From Candidatus Eiseniibacteriota bacterium (GTDB lineage: Bacteria; Eisenbacteria; RBG-16-71-46), in NCBI GenBank assembly GCA_016215625.1, contig JACRIW010000100.1, positions 1-64,000 on the forward strand: a stretch of DNA of 64,000 bases, written 5' to 3'. This document shows, one piece after another, positions 8,630 to 18,993 of the stretch (position 1 is the first letter of the stretch; each line of letters opens with the position of its first letter). A model generated the notes under the pieces. The model searched no databases and had not been told where the DNA came from. It worked only from the letters and a program-made list of their open reading frames with translations. Both the position numbers and the translations under genes were made by a program.

Positions 8630-10312
8630 TCAGCGAACGATGACGACCGAACGCTGCTCGTCGAGGCTCGGGGTACGCAACCGGTACTGGTACACACCCG
8701 GCGCCATGCGCTCGCCGCGGGCGTTGGTCCCGTTCCACACGATCGAGTGCCGGCCCTCGGCCATGCGGCCACCGGCCAGTCGCGTGACCTCGCGCCCCGT
8801 GATGTCGTAGATCCGCAGGTCCACGTTCTCGTCGCGCGACAGCGTCCACGCGATCGTGGTCGCGGCGGCCATGGGGTTCGGCGCGCTCGGCTCGAGCGTG
8901 GCGCGGCGCGCGACCGGGGGCACGTCGAGCGCCCCGGTGAACCAGCCGATGTCCGCGAACGCCTGCCGGGTGAGGTCGATGTTCGACGAGAGTCCGCCCG
9001 TGATCGCCGGCTCCATGAGCAGGCTCGGCTCCGCGGACGTGTCGAAGTGCGAAATGGACGAGCCGGACGCGTAGGTCGTCGGCGAATACATCAGCACGCG
9101 GTTCAACGCATCGCCACCGGCGACTTTCGCGGGGTCGGAGATGAGCGTCGCGGTGAGCCCGTTGGCGATCTGAGCGCGGAGCAGGTTGCCGTCGGCGAGC
9201 GTGATGCGCACCGAGGGGATGGTGATCGTCGCGTCCGCGCCGCCCATGCCCGCGGGCGGGCAGCCGGCGACCGAGTCGGCCACGATCACGCCGATCGCGC
9301 CGGCGTTCTGCGCGTTCTTCACCTTGACCGGGAACGTGCACGTACCGCGATCGATGAAGGCGATCTTGCCGCTCAGGTTGTTCGTGATGGTCTCGCAGCC
9401 GTTCGTGGGATTGCCGAAGTTGTCGGCGACCAGCACGACCTGCCCCGTGACCGGCGTGCTCGAGAGCGGCGGGCCGAACGTGGCCGACCCGACCGCGTAG
9501 TCCCCCGCGACTCCGGCCGGCGCCGTGACCGTGAGCACCGGCTTGGAGCCGAGGAAGTCGTGCACGTGAGCCACGACCTGCGCGCCGTCCCAGGCGAGCT
9601 TGTTGCAGCCGATGCCGGAGGCCGCGCGCTGGGCGTTCGACATGCTCGCCGAGTCCCAGTGCAGGCCGGTCGCCGGGTCGTAGAGGAAGTGGTCGAAGAT
9701 CGACGGCCGTGTCGTGTTCCACGCGCCGGTCTGGCCGTTCGTCGTCGTCGAGAAGCCGAGGCCGTGCCCGAGCTCGTGGAGCACCACGGGGAGCAGCTCG
9801 ATCTGCGAACCCTCGTTGCCGTCGAGCCCGAGGTACCAGCCCACCGTCAGGCAGGTCGCGCCGCCGACGGAGGAGTTGAAGGTCGCATTGATCTCGTATG
9901 AGGTCGTGTTGAGATCGTCGTTCGCGAGCTTGTTCGCGAGCGCGACGTGGTACCAGTGCCCCGTGAGCGGCGCGCCGGCGAAATCCGCGAAGAGCGTCGT
10001 CGGGCCCGCGCTGCCGAGCACCCCGCTCGTCGCCGAGCACGAGAGCGGGTTGAACTGCGCGTTCACCTTGATCTCGATGTTCGAGGGCAGCGCCGCGCCC
10101 CAGATGTTCGCGGCGTGCTGGAACACGTTCAGGCGCTGCTGGCCGAGCGTCGTGCCGGTGTTGCCGCCGACGGGAGCGGCGGCGGTCGGGTCGTTGAAGC
10201 CTTCACCGGCGCCGTCGTTGTTCACGATCGTGATGACCGCGGCGGTCGAGACGGCCGGAACCGCCAGCGCGAGCGCGGCGGCGAGCAGGAACTGCGTGCG
10301 GAAGCGCTTCAT
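8630..10312 (-). CDS. Secreted PA-domain zinc metalloprotease with C-terminal sorting domain
   Basis: A 560-residue exported protein. It has a Sec signal peptide (about residues 1-25). A metzincin-like zinc motif HELGHGLGF follows at about 179-187. A protease-associated (PA) domain is inserted at roughly 280-400 (IAFIDRGTCTFPVKVKNAQ, AGAIGVIVAD). The domain ending in QAFADIGWF closes the catalytic unit. The last 85 residues (LEPSAPNPM..., LRIYDITGREV, GVYQYRLR) form the FlgD-Ig/T9SS-type C-terminal domain used for cell-surface export in FCB bacteria. The start codon sits one base after the stop of the small secreted gene upstream, so the two are translationally coupled. Substrate unknown; likely a surface or secreted peptidase. 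Confidence 0.8.
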   Translation of the reverse strand: MKRFRTQFLLAAALALAVPAVSTAAVITIVNNDGAGEGFNDPTAAAPVGGNTGTTLGQQRLNVFQHAANIWGAALPSNIEIKVNAQFNPLSCSATSGVLGSAGPTTLFADFAGAPLTGHWYHVALANKLANDDLNTTSYEINATFNSSVGGATCLTVGWYLGLDGNEGSQIELLPVVLHELGHGLGFSTTTNGQTGAWNTTRPSIFDHFLYDPATGLHWDSASMSNAQRAASGIGCNKLAWDGAQVVAHVHDFLGSKPVLTVTAPAGVAGDYAVGSATFGPPLSSTPVTGQVVLVADNFGNPTNGCETITNNLSGKIAFIDRGTCTFPVKVKNAQNAGAIGVIVADSVAGCPPAGMGGADATITIPSVRITLADGNLLRAQIANGLTATLISDPAKVAGGDALNRVLMYSPTTYASGSSISHFDTSAEPSLLMEPAITGGLSSNIDLTRQAFADIGWFTGALDVPPVARRATLEPSAPNPMAAATTIAWTLSRDENVDLRIYDITGREVTRLAGGRMAEGRHSIVWNGTNARGERMAPGVYQYRLRTPSLDEQRSVVIVR

Positions 10313-10313
10313 C

Positions 10314-10775
10314 TCAGCGGTCCTCCCACACGGCGGGCCGCGGCAGCGGCGCGCGCAGCGTGCTGCGCACCGCGTTCAGGTCCGAGAGGCAGTCGAACAC
10401 GATCCGGCCGTCGGCGCCGATGCGCGCGACCGAGAACTCCTGGAAGCGACCCTGCAGGTCGAGCATCACCGCGCCGCTGGGCAGGTACTGCACCTGCAGC
10501 CCCTCGGTCGAGCGCGAGAGCATGTTCTCCTCGCTGCGCATCAGGGCCTCCGCCTGTCGGGCCGTCGGCAGGCCCATCTCCCCCGACTCGGGGTCGAGCG
10601 CGACGATCATCCCCGCCACACCGGGCAGGAACGGCTGCGGGCGCGACGCGGTCACGGGCGGCTTCCAGGGCGCGGGGCGCAGCGCGGGAACGGTCGGGTC
10701 CGCGAACGCGGTGGTCGCGATCGCGGTGAGGAGCGCGACGGCGGCCAGCCGCGCGCGCGGTGAAACGGGAGTCAT
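10314..10775 (-). CDS. Small secreted protein of unknown function
   Basis: 153 residues: a signal peptide (ending near TAFA, residue 26), a Pro-rich stretch, then a compact domain with SLSDLNAVRSTL-like helices and no motif I recognise. I use the ATG at 10775, which has GGAG 8 bases upstream and begins the signal peptide; an upstream in-frame start would add 65 low-quality residues. It is the first gene of a two-gene unit with the PA-domain protease (TGA-G-ATG junction). A prodomain, inhibitor or chaperone role for the protease is an inference from that coupling. There are only two cysteines or fewer and no metal motif. Confidence 0.65.
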   Translation of the reverse strand: MTPVSPRARLAAVALLTAIATTAFADPTVPALRPAPWKPPVTASRPQPFLPGVAGMIVALDPESGEMGLPTARQAEALMRSEENMLSRSTEGLQVQYLPSGAVMLDLQGRFQEFSVARIGADGRIVFDCLSDLNAVRSTLRAPLPRPAVWEDR

Positions 10776-10840
10776 GAGGGGCTCCGAAGTGAGGGTTGCG
10801 GGGGATGTCCGCACGGTCGGACTCGTCGGGGGGGGGCGAA

Positions 10841-10870
10841 AGTGTATGCAGTCCGTCTGCGTCACTCCAA
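10841..10870 (-). promoter_or_regulatory. Candidate promoter for the secreted protein/protease pair
   Basis: TTGGAG, 18 bases, then TACACT on the minus strand, giving a leader of about 60 bases before the start at 10775. Confidence 0.35.
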
Positions 10871-10955
10871 GCAGGAAGTGGTCCGCACGCTTCGAGATTG
10901 CGGGAACACGGTGCGCTGGACCGAACGGCCACCCGGAGCGTGCAAATGGAAATGC

Positions 10956-10961
10956 TAGAGT
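10956..10961 (+). promoter_or_regulatory. Leaderless-type -10 element before the DUF2723 gene
   Basis: TAGAGT followed by GCCCACC and then the ATG at 10969. With a start site about 7 bases after the -10, transcription would begin at the initiation codon. No -35 and no ribosome site are visible, which fits leaderless translation. Confidence 0.4.
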
Positions 10962-10968
10962 GCCCACC

Positions 10969-12549
10969 ATGCACGACGTCCCCCCGCCCGAGCAGTCCGA
11001 AACGGCTGCGGCCGAAACCGTTGCGGACGCCCCCGCGCGGCTCTCACGCGGGATGCGCGCCGCGCTCGCACTCGGTGCGGCCCTCTTCTATATGGCGCTC
11101 GCTCCCCGCTGCCTCGGCGAAGGGGATTCCGCGGAGTTCACGCTGGCGCTCGCGCTCACCGGCGCGGCACACCCGCCCGGCTATCCGCTCTACACGCTCG
11201 CGGGGTCGGTCTTCGTGCACGCGCTGCGAGGCGCCGGCCTCGGCTGGGCACACGCCGCCAACCTGTGGAGCGCGTGCGGCGCGGCGGCCGCGATCTTCGC
11301 ACTGGTCACGTTGGCCGACCGGCTGCTGCCCCCCACGGGACGCCTGCGCGGTGGCGCCCGTGCCTGCGTGATCGCGCTCGCGCTGCTGCCTCTGGCCGCG
11401 CATCCCACGTTCCTGCGAGCCGCGACGCAGGCCGAGGTGTACTCGTGGGAAGTCGCGTGGACCGCGGCGCTCGCCGTGACCGCGCTCGGGTTCCTGCGCC
11501 ACCTCGACGCCGATGCCCCGCCGCTCGAGACGCGTTCCTTGCTGCGGGCCGCGCTCGCCTGGGGCGCACTCGCGGGCGTGGCGCTCGCCCACCGTCCCAC
11601 GATGCTCGCGTTCGCCGGTTCGTTCACGGTCACGCTCGCCTCGAGCGCGGCGCGCCGCGGCGTGCTCCGCCCCGCGCTCCTGGCGGCCGCGTTCGGCGCG
11701 GCGCTCCTCCCCGCGAGCGCCAATCTCTGGTTCGCGTACCGGGCGCTGCATCCCGCCGCCTTCCAGTGGCCGCTGCTCGAGCCGGGCGTGAACGGCCTCC
11801 TGCAGCACACGGCCGGGGCGATCTACCGCTCGTACCTCGGTGCGCGTGTCGGCGGCGGGTCGGGACTCGCGCTCGTCGGCACGCTGCTGCCGCTGTTCGC
11901 ACTCGGCGCGGCCGCGCTCGCGTGGATGATTCCCTCGATCGCGCGACGCGGTGACCGCCCTGCGCTCGCGTGCCTGCTCGCGCTCGCCGGCGCGGCGGTC
12001 GCGCAGGGCGCCTTCGTCGCGGTCTACGCGGTCTCCGATTTCGACTTCTTCCTTCTGCCCGCGCTCGTGCCCGTCACCATGGCCTTCGCGCTCGCGCTGG
12101 CGCGGATGCTCGAGCGCTCCGAGGCCCCGCTCACGCCCGCGGCGCTCGCGCTCACCACGTCGCTCTGCGTCGCGGCGGTGCCCGTCGTGCAGGAAAGCGC
12201 CCGGCTCGCGCAGGTCGCCGCGGCGGACGCGAGCGTGCGCGAGGCGTTCGACGCGCTGCCGTTCGAGCGCGGCGTGGTCGTGTGGAACTCGGATTCCCAC
12301 ACGCGGCTCGTCGCACTGCAGCTGCTCGAGGGACGCAAACGTGGCGTGGTCGTGCTCAACGGCGGCGTGCTCACGTGGCCGGCGGCGCGCCGCGACGCGG
12401 CGAAGCGCCTCGGCTTCGACCCGCTCGAGGGGCTGGAACTGCGCACGGACGAGGATCTCGCGCGGATCGCGCCGCACCTCGCCGAGCGCCCCGGGCTGGC
12501 CGTCGCCGACTTCGGCCTGTGGTGGAGCGCGCGCGCCGCGGGGAACTGA
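10969..12549 (+). CDS. DUF2723 family polytopic membrane protein
   Basis: A 526-residue integral membrane protein with roughly ten hydrophobic segments. The N-terminal motif GEGDSAEFTLALALTGAAHP followed by PGYPLYTLAG is the signature of DUF2723. This family has the fold of C-type (GT-C) glycosyltransferases related to protein O-mannosyltransferases, with the acidic residues (Glu and Asp of EGDSAEF) in the first periplasmic loop. The C-terminal 110 residues after the last helix form a soluble domain. It probably transfers a sugar from a polyprenyl donor at the outer face of the membrane; the acceptor is unknown. The start is set by the -10 element 7 bases before this ATG. It is monocistronic, divergent from the secreted protease pair. 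Confidence 0.8.
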   Translation: MHDVPPPEQSETAAAETVADAPARLSRGMRAALALGAALFYMALAPRCLGEGDSAEFTLALALTGAAHPPGYPLYTLAGSVFVHALRGAGLGWAHAANLWSACGAAAAIFALVTLADRLLPPTGRLRGGARACVIALALLPLAAHPTFLRAATQAEVYSWEVAWTAALAVTALGFLRHLDADAPPLETRSLLRAALAWGALAGVALAHRPTMLAFAGSFTVTLASSAARRGVLRPALLAAAFGAALLPASANLWFAYRALHPAAFQWPLLEPGVNGLLQHTAGAIYRSYLGARVGGGSGLALVGTLLPLFALGAAALAWMIPSIARRGDRPALACLLALAGAAVAQGAFVAVYAVSDFDFFLLPALVPVTMAFALALARMLERSEAPLTPAALALTTSLCVAAVPVVQESARLAQVAAADASVREAFDALPFERGVVVWNSDSHTRLVALQLLEGRKRGVVVLNGGVLTWPAARRDAAKRLGFDPLEGLELRTDEDLARIAPHLAERPGLAVADFGLWWSARAAGN

Positions 12550-12563
12550 CGCGCCGGCTCGCC

Positions 12564-15272
12564 CTACTTGCGCGTCACGAGCGAGCGGAAGTCCGTCATC
12601 ACCTCGAAGGCGCGCTGCTCCGTGCTGGCGGGAGGAACCGTCGAGATCACGAACCGCTCGCCCGAGTCGTCCACCGTCCACGCGGCCAGGTCGATGGAGA
12701 GGGACTGCCGCGGCAGCGCGAAGAGGAGCTGCGGCGTACCCACCTCGAATCCCCGGCTGGTGTCGATCGAGACCGCCATCAACTTGCCGTCGGTCGTCTC
12801 GAAGACGAGTTCCCGCCCGCCCTTGGTCCAGTGCGGGCGGCTCGCCGCCATGGGCGAGATCTGCCAGCGCCCCGGAGGCCCCACCACGCTCGTGACGAAG
12901 ATGTGGAAGTCCTGCGTGTTGCCCTGCACTCCCGCGACGAATCGCCCGTCCGGCGAGAGCACGGACTGTGCTTCGAGCAGCGTCGAGTCGTGAAGCGTGT
13001 GGACGGTGCGGTCGGTTCCGTCCACGGGCAGGAAGATCGAGCGGGGCATGGGCATCGTGTGTCCCACGAGCCACGGCATGCGCGCGGACCACTGGTTCAC
13101 GCGAATCGTGGGCGCCCCGATCGGGATGGAATCCACCGCACCGAGACCGTCGGCCGAGAGGATCATCACGGTGGAGTGCTTCGCGTTCGGATCGTCGTCC
13201 ACGTACGCGATCCTGCGTCCGTCCGGCGACCACGCGGACGAGATCTGCCGTCCCCCGGTGAAGCTCAGGCGGCTGCTCGTCCGCCGGAAGATGTCGACGA
13301 CGTGAAGGTCGCCCCACTTCTCGGCCCCCGTGGACGCACGCTCGTAGGCCAGGCGCGTGCCGTCGGGCGAGAGCTGCGGGTTCGCGACCTCGCCGGCCGC
13401 GAGCGGCAGGCCCACCGTCTTGCCGGTGCGATCGCTCAGCCGGAGTTCGGTGCCCCCCATCGTCGTACCACGCACGAGCGCGAGCACGCCGCCGCGGGAG
13501 ATCGAAAAGTGCCCGGCAGACGTGCCCGTGCGCAGATCGTCGAGGATCGTGATCAACTCCCCGGTCAGCCGCGCGCCCCTCAGGTCGAGCTTCTGCGCGA
13601 CGAGCGAGTTGCCGCGCACGAAGACCAGCCAGCCTCCGGGCGCGTACTCGACGCGGCCGTCCGACTGTCCGAGAAGCTTCGAGTCGAGCGAGCCGATCTT
13701 GCCGAGCCGGATGTTGCCCCTGCCGTTCTGCGTGACGTTCCCGATGAAGACGAAGTGCTTGCCGTCGGGCAGGAAGTGGGGCCAGGAGCTGCCGATCTCG
13801 CCGTGCTCGCGATCGATGCTCGTCGCGGGCCGCAACTCGCCCCCGCCCGCGGGCACGACGCGCAGCGAATCGGTGAAGGTGCCGTCGAGCAGGATCTTCC
13901 CCCCGGCGCCCCAGCTCAGGTCCGCGCCGCCCGGCGCCGGGCAGACGATCGCGGGCGTTCCGCCCGTCACGGCGACGCGCTGCATCTTGCCGGCGGCGCA
14001 GAAGACGACCTCGCGGCTGTCCGGGGACCAGTAGGCACGCTGCAGTCCTTCCGTACCGGCGATCGGCCGTGCCTTCGTCTCGTCGAGCCGGAGCAGCATG
14101 GCGCGAACCACTCCGAGCGAGTCGTAGGCCTGGAAGAGCAGCATGCGGCCGTCCGGGGACAACCGCGGCCAGAACGCGCCCGCGAACCCCGGCGGGTTCG
14201 TGTCGGGGTTGAAGCGGTACACGGCCTTCGGCACCGCGAGCCGCGGCACCGCGAATGCGGCGAAGCCGGCCGCCACCACCGTCACGATCGCGGCGATCGC
14301 CCACGGCAGCGTCGCGCTCGCCCGGCGCGCGGTGGAAGCCGGCGCGGGCGCCGAGACGCTCACGTTCGAGAGCCCCGCGCCCTCGCCGATCCACTGCAGC
14401 TGCAGCTTCGCGTCGTGCGCGGTCTGGAGACGCTCCTCGGCGTCCTTCGCGAGGCACGCGCGCACGAGCCGGTCGAGTCCCGTGGGCGCGGCGCCCGGCG
14501 TGCCCGAACCCGACGGCGCCTCGGCGATCGCCGCGGGCTCGCGCTCGAGGATCGCGGCGATGAGCGACGCCTGGCTGCGCCCCTCGAACGCGCGCCGGCC
14601 GGTCGCCATCTCGTACAGCACGCAGCCGAGCGCCCAGATGTCACTGCGCGCGTCGGCCTCGCGCCCCTCGAGCTGCTCGGGCGACATGTACTGGAACGTG
14701 CCGACGATCGCGCCCTCGGCCGTCAGTGGCGAGGCGACGGTCGGGTGCTGCGTGAGCGTGCCCATCGTGGCGCCGCTGCCGCTCACCGGCCCGCCCATGC
14801 CGGACGCGCGCGCGAGCCCGTAGTCCATGAGCTTCGCGCCCGAGCGCGTGATCATGACGTTGCCCGGCTTGAGGTCGCGATGGATCACGCCCGCGCGATG
14901 CGCGCGGTCGAGCGCGTCGGCGATCTGCACGCCGTAGCGCACGAGTTCGGCGGTGGGCAGCGGGCCGCGGCGGAGCCGCTCGGCGAGCGTGTCCCCCTCG
15001 ACCAGCTCCATGACGAGGTAGTCCACCTCGCCCTCGCGGCCGACGTCGAAGAGCGTGCAGATGTTCGGATGGTTGAGTCCGGAGATCGTGCGAGCCTCGC
15101 GCTCGAACCGCGTGCGCACCTCGGCGTTGTCGGACAGGTGCTGCGGCAGCACCTTGATCGCGACTTCTCGCCCGAGGCGCGTGTCGCGCGCGCGATAGAC
15201 CTCGCCCATGCCTCCCGCGCCGAGCGGGGCGACCACTTCGTAGGGACCGAGCTTGGTTCCGGCTTCGAGCAT
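12564..15272 (-). CDS. Ser/Thr protein kinase with TolB-like propeller (kinase 1)
   Basis: 902 residues in the order kinase, helix, propeller. The kinase domain (about 8-290) has the Gly loop GAGGMG, Lys40 in VAIK, the alpha-C Glu59, HRDLKPGN at 131-138 and SPE at 197-199. The Mg-binding motif is DYG (150-152) instead of DFG. A membrane helix lies at about 321-342. The rest is a propeller of WSPDG-type blades (SPDGRMLLF, SPDSREVVF, FLPDGKHFVF, SPDGTRLAY, SPDGRRIAY). The propeller should lie outside the cytoplasmic membrane and may sense a ligand. I place the start at the ATG of MLEAGTKLG, which has GGAGG 10 bases upstream; 42 further upstream codons are open but lack family similarity. It belongs to the 'TQHPTVASPLTAEG' activation-loop subfamily. 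It stands alone, divergent from kinase 2. Confidence 0.92.
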   Translation of the reverse strand: MLEAGTKLGPYEVVAPLGAGGMGEVYRARDTRLGREVAIKVLPQHLSDNAEVRTRFEREARTISGLNHPNICTLFDVGREGEVDYLVMELVEGDTLAERLRRGPLPTAELVRYGVQIADALDRAHRAGVIHRDLKPGNVMITRSGAKLMDYGLARASGMGGPVSGSGATMGTLTQHPTVASPLTAEGAIVGTFQYMSPEQLEGREADARSDIWALGCVLYEMATGRRAFEGRSQASLIAAILEREPAAIAEAPSGSGTPGAAPTGLDRLVRACLAKDAEERLQTAHDAKLQLQWIGEGAGLSNVSVSAPAPASTARRASATLPWAIAAIVTVVAAGFAAFAVPRLAVPKAVYRFNPDTNPPGFAGAFWPRLSPDGRMLLFQAYDSLGVVRAMLLRLDETKARPIAGTEGLQRAYWSPDSREVVFCAAGKMQRVAVTGGTPAIVCPAPGGADLSWGAGGKILLDGTFTDSLRVVPAGGGELRPATSIDREHGEIGSSWPHFLPDGKHFVFIGNVTQNGRGNIRLGKIGSLDSKLLGQSDGRVEYAPGGWLVFVRGNSLVAQKLDLRGARLTGELITILDDLRTGTSAGHFSISRGGVLALVRGTTMGGTELRLSDRTGKTVGLPLAAGEVANPQLSPDGTRLAYERASTGAEKWGDLHVVDIFRRTSSRLSFTGGRQISSAWSPDGRRIAYVDDDPNAKHSTVMILSADGLGAVDSIPIGAPTIRVNQWSARMPWLVGHTMPMPRSIFLPVDGTDRTVHTLHDSTLLEAQSVLSPDGRFVAGVQGNTQDFHIFVTSVVGPPGRWQISPMAASRPHWTKGGRELVFETTDGKLMAVSIDTSRGFEVGTPQLLFALPRQSLSIDLAAWTVDDSGERFVISTVPPASTEQRAFEVMTDFRSLVTRK

Positions 15273-15318
15273 GGGCAGCGGCCTCCGTGACGAGCGTGGG
15301 GACGGACGGGGGACGCGC

Positions 15319-15347
15319 AAGTTAGCAGCGGCCGCCCGGCGTCGGAA
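15319..15347 (-). promoter_or_regulatory. Candidate promoter of kinase 1
   Basis: TTCCGA, 17 bases, TAACTT, then GCGCG on the minus strand. It lies about 47 bases before the kinase 1 start and leaves room for the GGAGG site. The -10 and its discriminator are almost the same as those before sucA (GCTAMCTTGCGCG). Confidence 0.35.
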
Positions 15348-15383
15348 CACATTTTCGTGCTGCGCTGGTGCGCTCCGCGCGGC

Positions 15384-15389
15384 TATGGT
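15384..15389 (+). promoter_or_regulatory. Leaderless-type -10 element before kinase 2
   Basis: TATGGT, then GCGCGCC, then the ATG at 15397: exactly the same 7-base spacing as before the DUF2723 gene. It favours 15397 over the in-frame ATG at 15385, which lies inside the element. No ribosome site is visible. Confidence 0.4.
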
Positions 15390-15396
15390 GCGCGCC

Positions 15397-18152
<2,756 letters not shown>

Positions 18153-18156
<4 letters not shown>

Positions 18157-18974
18157 CGGACCTCAATCCGCAGCTGCAGCAGATGGCCGACGAGTCCATG
18201 GTGCGCAACCTCGACGCGCAGGCGCGCGCCATCTGGCCGCAGGAACGGCCGCTCTTCGACCGCTACGGGCTGTCCGGTCCGTTGCGCGTGCTCGACGCCG
18301 GCTGCGGCACGGGCGAAATCACGTGGCGGCTCGCCGAGCGCTTCAGCGAAGCGACCGTGCTCGGCGTGGACATCATCGACCACCATCTGGAGCTGGCGCG
18401 CGCACGGCACGCCGCGTGGACTCCGCGCGTGTCGTTCGAGCACCAGAGCATCTTCGAGCTGCCCACGCCGGACGGCACGTACGACCTGACCGTCTGCCGC
18501 CACGTGATCCAGTCCATCCCGCACGCCGACCGCGTGCTGGCGGAACTGAAGCGCGTGACGAAGCCCGGCGGCTGGCTGCACGTGATCGCCGAGGACTACG
18601 GCCAGCTGCATTTCCCCCTGGGCGGCGAGCTGGACGTGCGCGACTTCTGGCACGAGGTGCCCGCGCGCTTCGGCGCCGCGACCGGCACCGACCTGTTCAT
18701 CGGGCGGCACGTGGCGGGACTCGTCGAACAGCTCGGGCTCGCGGACATCCGGCTCGACTACGTGGTCGTGGACACGCTGCGCGTCGAGCGCGACACGTTC
18801 GCGACGATTCTCGAGGCGTGGCGCGACGGCTACGTGGCGCCGATCGCCGAGCACACGCGCTTCACCGCCGAGCAGGCCACCGCCTACTTCGAGCGCATGA
18901 TCGCCGACATCCGCACGCCCGGGCGCTACGCCTCGTGGCAGGTGCCGGTGATTTCGGGACGGGTGAGCGCCTGA
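18153..18974 (+). CDS. Class I SAM-dependent methyltransferase
   Basis: 273 residues with a Rossmann methyltransferase core. Motif I VLDAGCGTGE lies at about 46-55, the acidic end of beta 2 is GVDIID at about 71-76, LTVCRHVIQSIP is the motif IV region, and LKRVTKPGGWLHVI is the post-V strand. It resembles UbiE/Tam-type small-molecule or lipid methyltransferases; the substrate cannot be told. The ATGA overlap with the kinase 2 stop implies translational coupling and a shared process, for example control of the enzyme by the kinase. It converges on the kinase array with 19 bases between stops and no obvious terminator. Confidence 0.88.
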
Positions 18975-18993
18975 ACCGCGCGCCCCTTCGGGG

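Noticed and set aside
5651-9901. 1416-codon plus-strand reading over sucA and the protease gene
   Set aside because: Same antisense artefact; low-complexity Arg/Ala/Glu composition with no recognisable motif.
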